Source: Acidobacteriota bacterium (GTDB lineage: Bacteria; Acidobacteriota; Vicinamibacteria; Vicinamibacterales; UBA8438). From it: a stretch of 46,352 nucleotides of DNA. Below, in pieces: positions 18,237 through 27,123 of the stretch. Position 1 is the stretch's first letter, and each line of letters starts with the position of its first letter. Below the pieces are notes generated by a model that did not search any database, was not told where the DNA came from, and was given only the letters and a program-made list of their open reading frames with translations. The stretch covers positions 1 through 46,352 of the forward strand of contig WTFV01000013.1 in the NCBI GenBank assembly GCA_011523845.1, given 5' to 3'. A program made the translations under genes and the position numbers.

Positions 18237-19889
18237 CTACTCCGGCAGCGCGAACGCGAAGATCGCGTTGCCGGCGGCAATCGCCACGTGCTGCCGGCCG
18301 TCGACGGCGAAGGCCATCGGTCCGGCGTGCACGCGCCCGCCGATGTTCTTGTGCCACAGTTCCTCGCCGGTCTCGGCATCGAGCGCGAAGAAGAAACCGT
18401 CGGCAGTACCACCGAAGACGAGATTGCCGGCGGTCGACAGCAGGCCCGAGGTCGTCCGCGAGTCCACCGGGAACTCCCACCGCAGGTCGCCGGACTGCGG
18501 CTCGAGGGCACGGACGGCGCGCACGTAGTTCTCGAGCGGCTCGGGCGACTCGCCGCCGCCGGCGCGGTAGCTCTGGCCCTCCTCGTATTCCACCGGCCGG
18601 ATGAAGTAGCGCGTTTCCGCGTCGTAGGCCATCACGTAGATGAGGCCGGTGCGCGGGCTGTAGGTGGGCGACCACCAGTTCGAGCCGCCGGTGATGGCCG
18701 GGGCGACCACGGTGCCCTCGGGCGACGGCTCCATGCCCGGCACCAGGATGGGCCGGCCGTTCTCGTCGAGACCCTCGGCCCAGGTCTGCCGGGCGTACGG
18801 CGTGCCGAGCAGGAACTCCCCGGTCTCGCGGTCGAGCACGTAGAAGAACGCGTTGCGGTTCGGGAAGAGCATCAGCCTGCGTTCCTCGCCGTCGAAGGTC
18901 GTGTCGGCCAGGATCGGGATCTGCGTCGCGTCCCAGTCGTGGATGTCGTGCGGCGTGAACTGGAAGTACCACTCCAGCTCGCCGGTATCCGCGTCGAGGG
19001 CCACCACCGAGTCGGAGTAGAGGTTGTCGCCCTCGCGGACCGTGCCGTCGTAGTCCGGACCGGGGTTGCCGGTGCCCCAGTAGAGGAGGTTCAGCTCCGG
19101 GTCGTAGGAGCCGGTCATCCACGTGGCCGCTCCGCCGGTGCGCCACGAGTCGCCCGACCACGTGCGGTTGTCGGGATGGTCGGGGCCCGGCGTCGTGTAG
19201 AAGCGCCACTCGAGCGCGCCCGTCTCCAGGTCGTAGGCGTCCACCAGCCCGCGGATGCCGTACTCGCCCCCCGCTACGCCGGTGAAGATCCGGTCGCCGA
19301 CGACGAGCGGCGCGGCCGTCTTGCTGTAGCCCGACGACGCCTCGTGCACTTCGGTGTTCCAGAGCACGCTCCCCGTGCGGGCGTCCAGCGCGACGAGATG
19401 GGCATCCAGCGTGCTCATGATCACCCGGTCGCCCTGCACGGCCACCCCGCGGTTGTTGCGTCCGCAGCAGAAGATCAGCTCGTCCGGCAACTGGTGCTCG
19501 TAGCGCCAGTAGGGCCGGCCGGTGGCGGCGTCGACCGCGATGACCGTGCTCGGCGACTCGGTGATGTACATGACGCCGTCGACCACCAGCGGCGTCGTCT
19601 CGGCCCGGTCGAGGACGGCGAGCTGGTAGACCCAGGCAATCTCCAGGCCGGCTACGTTCCGCCGGTCGATCTGATCGAGGCGGGTAAAGCGCTGGGCGTT
19701 GTAGTTGCCCGAGTACATGAGCCAGTTGTGCGGTTCCTTCTCGGCGTTGAGCAGGCGCTCGGCGGTGACCGGCGCGAACGCCGGCGCCTCCCGCTGGTTG
19801 GACTGTGTCTGCGCACGGGCCGGCGCGGCGAGGGTGGCGGCGACCGCCGGGAGAACGATGGCCGTGAACAGGCGACGTTGCAGCATCAT
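18237..19889 (-). CDS. PQQ-dependent alcohol dehydrogenase (no heme domain)
   Basis: 550 residues, periplasmic: signal peptide 1-27 (VLPAVAATLAAPARA-Q). Eight-bladed quinoprotein beta propeller; tryptophan-dock units such as DAATGRPYWRYE, DARTGSVLWNTE, DLETGALEWRFY, DADTGELEWYFQ, DAETGEELWHKN. The vicinal Cys pair Cys 141-142 (IFCCGRNNRG) that forms the ring over PQQ is present. The catalytic Asp is D320 in HDWDAT; two residues on, where lanthanide-dependent XoxF/ExaF enzymes have Asp, is Thr 322, so a calcium enzyme is predicted. There is no C-terminal cytochrome c domain, so electrons must pass to a separate carrier. Start ATG at 19889 (a second ATG follows directly). Divergent from the LiaF-like gene. 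Confidence 0.9.
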   Translation of the reverse strand: MMLQRRLFTAIVLPAVAATLAAPARAQTQSNQREAPAFAPVTAERLLNAEKEPHNWLMYSGNYNAQRFTRLDQIDRRNVAGLEIAWVYQLAVLDRAETTPLVVDGVMYITESPSTVIAVDAATGRPYWRYEHQLPDELIFCCGRNNRGVAVQGDRVIMSTLDAHLVALDARTGSVLWNTEVHEASSGYSKTAAPLVVGDRIFTGVAGGEYGIRGLVDAYDLETGALEWRFYTTPGPDHPDNRTWSGDSWRTGGAATWMTGSYDPELNLLYWGTGNPGPDYDGTVREGDNLYSDSVVALDADTGELEWYFQFTPHDIHDWDATQIPILADTTFDGEERRLMLFPNRNAFFYVLDRETGEFLLGTPYARQTWAEGLDENGRPILVPGMEPSPEGTVVAPAITGGSNWWSPTYSPRTGLIYVMAYDAETRYFIRPVEYEEGQSYRAGGGESPEPLENYVRAVRALEPQSGDLRWEFPVDSRTTSGLLSTAGNLVFGGTADGFFFALDAETGEELWHKNIGGRVHAGPMAFAVDGRQHVAIAAGNAIFAFALPE

Positions 19890-20087
19890 GGCTCTCTCTC
19901 GCGTGGGTGGTATTCGTCGAGCACTCGAGCAGTCGCCCCGCGGCGCCCGCCATTCATGGCGCGATTCTAGCAGCCCGCATGCCGGCCGCCGTCCGCCGGT
20001 TCCGAGCCGCCGTTCGCCGAATCGCCATGGTTCCGACCGGACGCTGCCGTCAGACTGCGCGTGAACGATCACCCGGGAGGCGACAGA

Positions 20088-20810
20088 ATGACGGAGCGAA
20101 TGGAGAGCAACCACGACGTCGGAACGCACGCGCGTCAACCGCCCCGCAAGCGGCGGCCCGTCTGGCCGGGATTGCTGGTCATCACGCTCGGGGTCGTGTT
20201 CCTGCTGGACAACCTCGACGTCATCGAGAGTGAGCGGTTGTTCCGGTTCTGGCCGGTGATCCTGATCGTGGCCGGGGTCAAGCACCTGTGGGGATCGCGG
20301 GGTCGCGGCACGGTCTTCTGGGGCGCCGTTCTGACCGGCGCGGGCGGTCTGCTGCTGATCCAGAGTCTGCACGTCGTCGACTTCGACGTGTGGGACCTGT
20401 GGCCGCTCATCCTGGTCGCGATCGGCTTCCGGATGCTGGCGTTCCCGCGGTCGGACTCGCGGGTCTCGCAGGACGGCGCAGACGCGGTCGAGAACTGCTC
20501 CGCCTTCCTCGGCAGCGTCGAGAGGCGGAATCGCTCGGCGGACTTTCAGGGCGGATCGGCCGAGGCGTTCCTGGGCGGCGTCAAGCTCGATCTGACCGGG
20601 GCCCACATGGTGGGCGACCAGGCCGTGCTCCGCGTCTCCGCGCTGATGGGCGGCATCGAGATCCGCATCCCCGAGGAGTGGACGACCGAGGTCAGGTTCA
20701 CGCCGATGCTCGGCGGCGTCGAAGACAACTCGCGGGGGCCGGCCGGGGCGACGAAGCGGCTCGTCCTGGAGGGCTCGGTCTTCATGGGCGGCATCGAGAT
20801 CCGGAACTGA
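20088..20810 (+). CDS. LiaF-like membrane protein (DUF5668 plus cell-wall-stress C-terminal domain)
   Basis: 240 residues. A charged N-terminus is followed by four hydrophobic segments in two hairpins (PGLLVITLGVVFLLDNL, FWPVILIVAGVKHLW, GAVLTGAGGLLLIQSL, DLWPLILVAIGFRML), the DUF5668/LiaI-LiaF arrangement. The C-terminal half is a repetitive beta structure with the recurring F(L/M)GG(V/I) motif (AFLGGVKLDL, ALMGGIEIRIPEEW, PMLGGVEDN, VFMGGIEIRN) of LiaF/YvqF proteins that sense envelope stress. The ATG at 20088 has GGGAGG (20075-20080) at ideal spacing. No two-component system is adjacent, so a signalling role is by family analogy only. Confidence 0.85.
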   Translation: MTERMESNHDVGTHARQPPRKRRPVWPGLLVITLGVVFLLDNLDVIESERLFRFWPVILIVAGVKHLWGSRGRGTVFWGAVLTGAGGLLLIQSLHVVDFDVWDLWPLILVAIGFRMLAFPRSDSRVSQDGADAVENCSAFLGSVERRNRSADFQGGSAEAFLGGVKLDLTGAHMVGDQAVLRVSALMGGIEIRIPEEWTTEVRFTPMLGGVEDNSRGPAGATKRLVLEGSVFMGGIEIRN

Positions 20811-20849
20811 CGTGCACCCGATCCTCGCCTCCGGTCAGCGGCAGGTGCT

Positions 20850-22304
20850 CTATCTGACCTCGTCTTGCGCCGCAGCACTTCGCTCCGCTGCGTTCTGCGC
20901 CGTCCAGCCGGCGCGCAGCGCCGCGCGATCCACGGCCGTGCCGCCGAGGTAGACGTCCGCGATGCGTCGCGAGTTCGCTATGTCGTCCAGCGGGTTCGCG
21001 TCGAGCACGATGAAGTCGGCGCGGGCGCCGGGCGACAGACGGCCCGAGTCGTCTACTCCCAGGCGATCCGCCGAGCGACTGGTCGCCGTCACGATGGCGT
21101 CCATCGGGCTCAACCCGGCCGCCACCATCAGCTCCAGCTCCCGGTGCGCCGAGAAGCCGTAGAAGTGATCCTGAACGCCGGAGTCGGAGCCGAGGACGAG
21201 CGACGCGCCGGCGGCATGGAGCTTGGCCAAGCTGCGCTCCATCTGTTCGTACGAGCGCGCGGCCCGTTCCGCGGCGTCCGCGGCGCGGCTCGCGAAGGTG
21301 TCGGTCGCGCGTGCGAGCACGGCGGGCGCCACCGTCTCCGCGAGGATCGGCGTGGCGAGCCACGGCGGGGGCTCCGTGTGGCGGCCGCGCTCGGAGATGC
21401 CGATGTTCGGCATCACGAACACGTCCTGCTCGACGACGGCCGCGACGAGCGCGTCGTCCATCTCGCGGTCGCGGACCAGGTGCGCGAAGCCGTCGACGCC
21501 GGCGGCCACCAGCTCCTCGGCATCGTCGTGGTAGAAGATGTGGGCTATCACGTCGAGGCCGTGACGATGCGCCTCGTCGATGATCGGCCGGTACAGCGCC
21601 GGCTCGAGCTTCTCGACGGATCCGCCGCGGTCGTCGACCCAGATCTTGACGAACGAGACGCCCTGCGCGGCCAGCTCCCGGACGTACTGCCGTCCCTCCT
21701 CTTCGCTCGTCACCCCGGAAGCCGACGGGCGGAGCGCCGCGGCGCCCGGACCGGCATTGGGCCGCGCCAGCCCCCGGCCGGCCGTGAAGAGGCGGGCGCC
21801 GCCGAGCGTCCCGGCCTCCTGATCCCGGCGGATGTCGCTCCAGATGTCGCCGGCGTCGGTGCCGAGCGACACGATGACCCCCACTCCGTAGTAGGCATAG
21901 CGGTTGAGATGGTCGACGACGTTCTCGCGGGTGTAGTTCGCGGCGTCGTAGGTGAGCCCCCGCTGGAACCCGACATGGCCGTGCAGGTTGACCAGCGCCG
22001 GCATCACGGTCTTGCCGGTCAGGTCCACCACCGTGGCGCCGGGCGGCGATTCGACCTCGTCCCGCGGTCCGGCGGCGGTGACGACGCCGTCATCGACCAC
22101 CAGCCGCGCCGACTCGATCGCGGGCATTCCCGTGCCGTCGATCAGACGCGCGCCGTCGTAGACGGTCGCGGAGGTCGCGGACTCCGACGTCGGCGCGGGA
22201 GACCCGCCCGTGGAACCGGCCAACGGCACCGCGCACGCGACGGCGGCAGCCAGAACGACGCCGCTGGTCGGGCCGCGCGCGGCCCGATCGTCTCGAAGAT
22301 GCAT
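20850..22304 (-). CDS. Secreted amidohydrolase (imidazolonepropionase-like, metal-dependent)
   Basis: 484 residues. N-terminal hydrophobic segment (GVVLAAAVACAVPLAGS), then a composite beta fold (ARLIDGTGMPAIESARLVV) and a TIM barrel. Metal ligands: HGH in NLHGHVG (the family usually has D or N before HxH), carboxylated-Lys candidate in FVKIWVDD, His in VIAHIFYHD and GFAHLVRD, Asp in GSDSG. The ending ADFIVLDANPLDDI is typical of the family. The substrate is unknown; such secreted enzymes act on peptides or acylated amides. RBS gaggga before the ATG at 22304. It follows the HIRAN gene by 60 bp and faces the LiaF-like gene. Confidence 0.85.
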   Translation of the reverse strand: MHLRDDRAARGPTSGVVLAAAVACAVPLAGSTGGSPAPTSESATSATVYDGARLIDGTGMPAIESARLVVDDGVVTAAGPRDEVESPPGATVVDLTGKTVMPALVNLHGHVGFQRGLTYDAANYTRENVVDHLNRYAYYGVGVIVSLGTDAGDIWSDIRRDQEAGTLGGARLFTAGRGLARPNAGPGAAALRPSASGVTSEEEGRQYVRELAAQGVSFVKIWVDDRGGSVEKLEPALYRPIIDEAHRHGLDVIAHIFYHDDAEELVAAGVDGFAHLVRDREMDDALVAAVVEQDVFVMPNIGISERGRHTEPPPWLATPILAETVAPAVLARATDTFASRAADAAERAARSYEQMERSLAKLHAAGASLVLGSDSGVQDHFYGFSAHRELELMVAAGLSPMDAIVTATSRSADRLGVDDSGRLSPGARADFIVLDANPLDDIANSRRIADVYLGGTAVDRAALRAGWTAQNAAERSAAAQDEVR

Positions 22305-22364
22305 CAGGTTCCCTCTCTGACTACCGGTGAACGAGGCGCGACCGGCGCCCGTCCACCTGGGTGT

Positions 22365-22760
22365 TCAGGCGTCTTCCAGGTACACCGAAACCCGGATGTC
22401 GAGCCGGCTCCCGCGGCGCTCGATGGATTCCGCCCGCGCACAGAGGTGCTTGCCGGCGTCCATCAGCCGCGCGGGCATCTCGTTGCGCCGGCGAGGCACG
22501 TAGCCCAGCTTGCGTCCTTCCGGCCCGAGCACCTCGATGGCAAGCGCATCGTAACGGTTCTCGGGCTGCCGCCGCAGCGTGAGACGCTGCCCGGGGCGCA
22601 GGCGGCCTGCGACCGCCTCGGCGTCGTAGTATGCGGTCCCGGCGACGTGCATGCCGGCAAGCCGGACTTGCCGCGGCGCGGCGGCTCGCACACGGTGCGT
22701 GCTGAGAGTCCCGAGGCCGAGCAGGCCGCAGAGCGCGTGGATGAGATCTCGACGATGCAT
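22365..22760 (-). CDS. Exported stand-alone HIRAN-domain protein
   Basis: 131 residues. Tat/Sec-like leader residues 1-27 (RRDLIHALCGLLGLGTLST). Mature part is one HIRAN domain: VRLAGMHVAGTAYYDAE, LRPGQRLTLRRQPENRYDALAIEVL, RKLGYVPRRRNEMPARLMDAG. HIRAN is known as a DNA-end-binding module in SNF2 helicases such as HLTF; free-standing bacterial forms exist, but a predicted periplasmic location is hard to reconcile with DNA repair. RBS aggag 8 bases before the ATG at 22760. It probably forms an operon with the amidohydrolase, and is divergent from galE with 111 bp between. Confidence 0.8.
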   Translation of the reverse strand: MHRRDLIHALCGLLGLGTLSTHRVRAAAPRQVRLAGMHVAGTAYYDAEAVAGRLRPGQRLTLRRQPENRYDALAIEVLGPEGRKLGYVPRRRNEMPARLMDAGKHLCARAESIERRGSRLDIRVSVYLEDA

Positions 22761-22871
22761 GGCTCAACTCCTCGGTGGCGGGACGTTGCCGTGCGCCGCC
22801 ACGCTCATGAATAATACCGACTCCCGCGCCCGCCCCGTCGCGGGCGCCTGTGACCATTGTCCCGACCATCC

Positions 22872-23873
22872 ATGACAGTTCTCGTCACCGGCGCGGCCGG
22901 ATACATCGGCAGCGTGGTGGCCGAGCGTCTGCTGGAGCACGGCCACGCGGTCGCCGCGCTCGACGACCTCTCGCAGGGGCACCGCGCGGCGGTGCCGGCG
23001 GGAGCCGGGTTCTTCGAGGGCGATCTGCGCAACCGGACGCGGCTTGCGGAAGTGATGGCCGCGGTGCGACCGGGCGCCGTCGTGCACCTGGCGGCGGAGG
23101 CGCTGGTCGGAGAGTCGGCGACCGAGCCCGCGAAGTTCTTCGAGGTCAACGTCACCGGCGGGCTGAACCTGCTGGACGCGATGCGTGCTGCCGGCGTGCG
23201 CCGCCTCGTCTTCTCGTCGACCGCGGCAGTCTACGGCGAGCCGGAGGAGATTCCCATCCGCGAGGACGCCCCGTTGCACCCGGTCAACGCCTACGGCGCC
23301 TCGAAGCTGGCGTTCGAGCAGGCGCTGCCGTGGTACGCGTCGGCGTACGGCCTGCGCCACGTCTCTCTGCGCTACTTCAATGCGTGCGGGGCGACGGCGG
23401 AGCGGGGCGAGCACCACGTCCCGGAGACCCATCTGATCGCGATCCTGCTGGAGGTCGCCCTCGGCCTGCGCCCCGAGATCCGGATCTTCGGCAGCGACTA
23501 CGACACGCCGGACGGCACCTGCATCCGCGACTACGTCCACGCCGGCGACATCGCCGACGCGCACCTGCTGGCCCTCGACCGCATCGACGGAATCGAATCG
23601 GGCGCGTTCAATCTGGGCAACGGGGCCGGGTTCTCGAACCGGGAGGTGGTCGAGGCGGCCCGTCGCGTCACCGGCCACCCGATTCCGGCGGTTGCGGCCC
23701 CCCGACGGGCGGGCGACCCGGCACGGCTGGTGGCGAGCGCCGACCGGGCCCGAGAGGTGCTCGGCTGGTCGCCGACCCATCCGACGCTGGACGAGATGAT
23801 CGCGACCGCCTGGGCATGGCGCAAGGACCGGCCGCAACCGTACGCCGGTTGGTCACCCGGATCCTCGCGTTGA
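22872..23873 (+). CDS. galE: UDP-glucose 4-epimerase
   Basis: 333 residues, full length. Extended SDR enzyme that interconverts UDP-glucose and UDP-galactose for envelope polysaccharides. NAD-binding VTGAAGYIGS at the N-terminus, FSSTAAVYG with catalytic Ser/Thr, YGASK with catalytic Tyr-Lys, NACGA(T) substrate loop, DGTCIRDYVHAGDIADAH. The ATG at 22872 begins MTVLVTGAAG directly; a TTG five codons earlier is less likely. Monocistronic, convergent with the TPR gene. Confidence 0.95.
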   Translation: MTVLVTGAAGYIGSVVAERLLEHGHAVAALDDLSQGHRAAVPAGAGFFEGDLRNRTRLAEVMAAVRPGAVVHLAAEALVGESATEPAKFFEVNVTGGLNLLDAMRAAGVRRLVFSSTAAVYGEPEEIPIREDAPLHPVNAYGASKLAFEQALPWYASAYGLRHVSLRYFNACGATAERGEHHVPETHLIAILLEVALGLRPEIRIFGSDYDTPDGTCIRDYVHAGDIADAHLLALDRIDGIESGAFNLGNGAGFSNREVVEAARRVTGHPIPAVAAPRRAGDPARLVASADRAREVLGWSPTHPTLDEMIATAWAWRKDRPQPYAGWSPGSSR

Positions 23874-23930
23874 GCCCGGACGACGCCGAGGGGGGCGACA
23901 GATGATGGCTCGGGCCGCTTCCGCTCGCCG

Positions 23931-25523
23931 CTAGTGGTCCCTCAGGAACTGCCGCGCTTCCTCGACGGTCGGCGCGTCCTCCGCCCCGCGCCACTGGGCC
24001 ACGAGCTGTGCGTACTGCGCGCGCGCGGTGTCCGGATCGCCGGCGGCCACGGCGGCGCGGGCGAGCCCGCGGAGCGAGAGCGACCGGTTCGGCGTGCGCC
24101 GCAGCGAGCGCTTGAACTGTTCGACGGCTTCAGCAGGCCGACCCAGCTCGAGCAGGAGCTCGCCATACAACTCGTGCGCCGGCTTGAGTGGGGTCGGCGC
24201 CCCGCGCGGCGCGCCCCGCGACTCGGCCAGCTCGATCGCCTTGTCCATCGAGGCCGACGCGGCGTCCGCGTCGCCCCGCGCGGCGTGCAGGAGCGCCGTG
24301 ACCTCGTGATGCGCGATCGCCGCGACAGCGCCGTCCAGCACGGCCAGCGCCGCGGCCGCCGCGGCGCCCGCCGCCAGGTCGCCGGTCCGCACGGCGCTGA
24401 TGCCGTTCGCCAGGTGTCCCCCCGCCGCGGCATGTGGCGACACTTCGATGACCTGCCACTGCTCGGTCTCGATCACGTACCGCGGCCGGGTGACGGCTGC
24501 CCGCTGCAAGGCAATCGGCGCCTCGGTATTGGCGATGACCATCTCGCCGTTCTCGACCGCCTGCCACGCCCTGGCGTAGTCACCACGCTGCAGGTCGCCG
24601 TACTGGCCCCAGTCGAGCGCATGCGTCAGATTCCTGGCATTGAAGTACCGCTGTGTGTCCGATTCGTAGGTGTCCTGCCGCTCGAACATCTCGAGCGCCG
24701 TCGCATACGAGGCGTCGTTCGACGACGAGACGTCGTCCCACATCCCGAGCTGGATGAAGATGTGCGACGGCATGTGCAGCGCGTGCACGACACCGGGCGC
24801 GATTGCGGCGAAGCGCGTGGCCGCCGGCAGCGCGATCGCCGCGTGAATCGGATCGTCGAAGGCGTGAATGATGTAGTGCGCGGCGCCCGGATGATCCGGA
24901 TTCTCGTCGAACACCCGCAGCGCGATGGCGCCCGCCTTCACGTTCGTGCGATACGGCTCGTAGCCATAGTCGCTCGAGGTGGCCAGCAGCGCCAGCGCGT
25001 AGAACGCCTGCACCTCGTGATCGTCGGGGTAGGCGGCGGCAAGCCGCTCCATCTCGTCCGCGTACGCCACGCGGCGATCGGTTTCCTCGCCTGCGCCGAA
25101 GAACAGGGCATCCACGGCGCGGACGAATCCCCTCTCGCGCTCGGACGGAGCCTTGGCCAACCGGGCCTCCCGGGTCGGCCCCAGCCGCTCGAGCGCCTGC
25201 CGCGGCAGGTCCCACTCCTGGAAGCGCTGGAGGGGGTGGTTGTAGCTCATCGCCTCGCCCCAGTAGGCCATGGCGAAGTCCGGAGCCAGGGCCTGGGCCT
25301 GACGGAACTCCAGGGCCGCATCCTCGAGGCCGAAGCTGTGGAGCATCGCCGCGCCGCGAAGAAAATGGACCTGGGCATCGGGGGGGCCGGAGGTCGGAAA
25401 GTCGATGACCCCGAGATCTGACGGCAAGGCGGCACCGGACGTCGCTTGCGCCGCGGCGCCGTCCGGTACAGCCACGGCCACGGTCAAGGCGACGCACACG
25501 ACGACGAAGGTGACAGGTCGCAT
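23931..25523 (-). CDS. Secreted TPR-repeat protein with conserved His clusters
   Basis: 530 residues. Signal peptide 1-26 (FVVVCVALTVAVAVPDGAAA-Q). Helical repeats: an N-terminal pair of TPRs (AQVHFLRGAAMLHSFGLEDA, LEFRQAQALAPDFAMAYWG), a central region and C-terminal TPRs (LYGELLLELGRPAEAVEQF, SLSLRGLARAAVAAGDPDTA). The centre holds AAHYIIHAFDDPIHA, HALHMPSHIFIQLGMWDD and AHHEVTALLH, a His-rich pattern I associate with a large TPR family of Acidobacteria and Bacteroidetes; function unknown. The start is the ATG at 25521-25523. A TGATACGAT extended -10-like element lies upstream on the minus strand (25610-25622). Confidence 0.8.
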   Translation of the reverse strand: MRPVTFVVVCVALTVAVAVPDGAAAQATSGAALPSDLGVIDFPTSGPPDAQVHFLRGAAMLHSFGLEDAALEFRQAQALAPDFAMAYWGEAMSYNHPLQRFQEWDLPRQALERLGPTREARLAKAPSERERGFVRAVDALFFGAGEETDRRVAYADEMERLAAAYPDDHEVQAFYALALLATSSDYGYEPYRTNVKAGAIALRVFDENPDHPGAAHYIIHAFDDPIHAAIALPAATRFAAIAPGVVHALHMPSHIFIQLGMWDDVSSSNDASYATALEMFERQDTYESDTQRYFNARNLTHALDWGQYGDLQRGDYARAWQAVENGEMVIANTEAPIALQRAAVTRPRYVIETEQWQVIEVSPHAAAGGHLANGISAVRTGDLAAGAAAAAALAVLDGAVAAIAHHEVTALLHAARGDADAASASMDKAIELAESRGAPRGAPTPLKPAHELYGELLLELGRPAEAVEQFKRSLRRTPNRSLSLRGLARAAVAAGDPDTARAQYAQLVAQWRGAEDAPTVEEARQFLRDH

Positions 25524-25631
25524 AGGTCTCTCTCCCGATTGTCGCCCCCGACGCGCAAAGGCCGATCGACCCTGATCTGCCGCGGTGGCGACGCGCGATT
25601 CCACACGGAACGCGGCTATCGTATCACGCCA

Positions 25632-25664
25632 GGCGGGCGCGCCTGCCCTGCCGGCGCGCCCGCC
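25632..25664 (-). terminator. Strong hairpin downstream of the NCS2 permease gene
   Basis: Perfect 12-bp arms GGCGGGCGCGCC (25632-25643) and GGCGCGCCCGCC (25653-25664) with a 9-base loop, 64 bp past the permease stop and before the TPR gene on the same strand. No T-run. Otherwise the 25524-25728 gap shows nothing clear. Confidence 0.55.
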
Positions 25665-25728
25665 GACCGCGACGGCCGCCGTCGTCCGAAGCATGCCCGC
25701 GGCACGAACCCTGTGCTGGCGTTCGTCG

Positions 25729-27027
25729 TTACAGCCAGGCGAACTTCACCGCGAAGAGCAGCGCCACCGTGATGAGCGTCGGCGAGCATTCCTGCCGCCG
25801 TCCCGCCATCACCTTGATCAGCACGTAGGTCAGGAAGCCGAGTCCGATGCCGTCGGCGATGGAGAACGTCAGCGGGATGGCGATGACGGTCATGATCGCG
25901 GCGGCGGACTCGGTGACGTCGCTCCAGTTGATGCCCACCAGCGGTCGCGCCATCAGGCACGCCACGTAGAGGATGGCCGCCGCCGTGGCGTAGGGCGGGA
26001 TCGAGCCGGCCAGCGGCGCGAAGAACAGGCAGGCGAGGAACAGCACGGACACGACGACTGCGGTCAGGCCGGTCCGTCCGCCCGCGCTGGCCCCCGCCGC
26101 GCTCTCGATGTAGCTCGTCACCGGCGAGGTGCCGAGCAGGGCGCCTCCCACCGTTCCCGTCGAGTCGGCGATCAGCGCCTGCTGCATGCGCGGAAGCTGT
26201 CCGCGGTCGTCCAGGAGCCGCGCCTGGTGGGCGACGCCGATCAGCGTGCCGGTCGTGTCGAACAGATCGACGATCAGGAAGGTGAGAATCACCGCGATCA
26301 TGCCCGCCTGCAGCGCGCCGGCGATGTCCAGGGCCAGCAGCGTGGGCGTGGGATCCGGCGGCAGCGACGCGATGCCCTGCCATTCGGAAACGCCGAGGAC
26401 CAGGCCCGCGACGGCGACGCCCAGCATCCCGATGAGCGCGGCGCCCGGCACCCGGCGCGCCGCCAGCGCCACGATGGCGCAGAACCCGAGCAGGGAGAGC
26501 ACCGGTCCCGGGGCCAACAGCTCACCGGCGGTGACCAGCGTCGCCTCGCTGGCCTGGATGATGCCGGCGTTGCGCAACGCGATGATGCCCAGGAACAGCC
26601 CGATCCCGGCCGCGATGGCCAGCTTCAGCCCCTGCGGGATCGCCTCGATGATCCAGCGCCGCACCGGCAGCACGCTGAGGATCAGGAACAGCACGCCGGA
26701 GACGAACACCGTGCCGAGCGCGACCTCCCACGAGTGACCCATGCCGAGCACCACGCCGTAGGCGAAGAAGGCGTTGAGCCCCATCCCCGGCGCCAGCGCG
26801 ATCGGATAGTTGGCGTACAGCCCCATGACCAATGTGCTGAACGCCGCCGCCAGGCAGGTGGCGACGAACACGGCGTCGAACGGCATGCCGGCGTCGGCCA
26901 GGATCTGCGGATTCACGAAGGCGATGTAGGCCATCGTGAGGAACGTCGTTGCGCCCGCCGTCACCTCCGTCCGCACGTCGGTGCCGCGCTCCGCCAGTCC
27001 GAAGAACCGTTCGAGGGTGGCCGTCAT
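25729..27027 (-). CDS. NCS2-family purine permease (AzgA/PbuG-like)
   Basis: 432 residues, about 12-14 membrane segments. Proton-coupled importer of hypoxanthine, guanine or adenine. Family marks: TEVTAGATTFLTMAYIAFVN, MGLYANYPIALAPGMGLNAF, the long helix DLFDTTGTLIGVAHQA and GTSPVTSYIESAAG(AS)AGGRTG. No substrate can be assigned within purines. RBS aaagga before the ATG at 27027. The second amidohydrolase gene lies 96 bp upstream on the same strand, so co-transcription is likely. Confidence 0.92.
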   Translation of the reverse strand: MTATLERFFGLAERGTDVRTEVTAGATTFLTMAYIAFVNPQILADAGMPFDAVFVATCLAAAFSTLVMGLYANYPIALAPGMGLNAFFAYGVVLGMGHSWEVALGTVFVSGVLFLILSVLPVRRWIIEAIPQGLKLAIAAGIGLFLGIIALRNAGIIQASEATLVTAGELLAPGPVLSLLGFCAIVALAARRVPGAALIGMLGVAVAGLVLGVSEWQGIASLPPDPTPTLLALDIAGALQAGMIAVILTFLIVDLFDTTGTLIGVAHQARLLDDRGQLPRMQQALIADSTGTVGGALLGTSPVTSYIESAAGASAGGRTGLTAVVVSVLFLACLFFAPLAGSIPPYATAAAILYVACLMARPLVGINWSDVTESAAAIMTVIAIPLTFSIADGIGLGFLTYVLIKVMAGRRQECSPTLITVALLFAVKFAWL

Positions 27028-27123
27028 GGTTTCCTTTCGCCGGCTCCGGATGTTCCCGTCGTGCGACGCTTGCGTCCGCGGCCCCGTCGGTTGCGACCTT
27101 CCTTGCGGGGATTCGCGCCGGAT

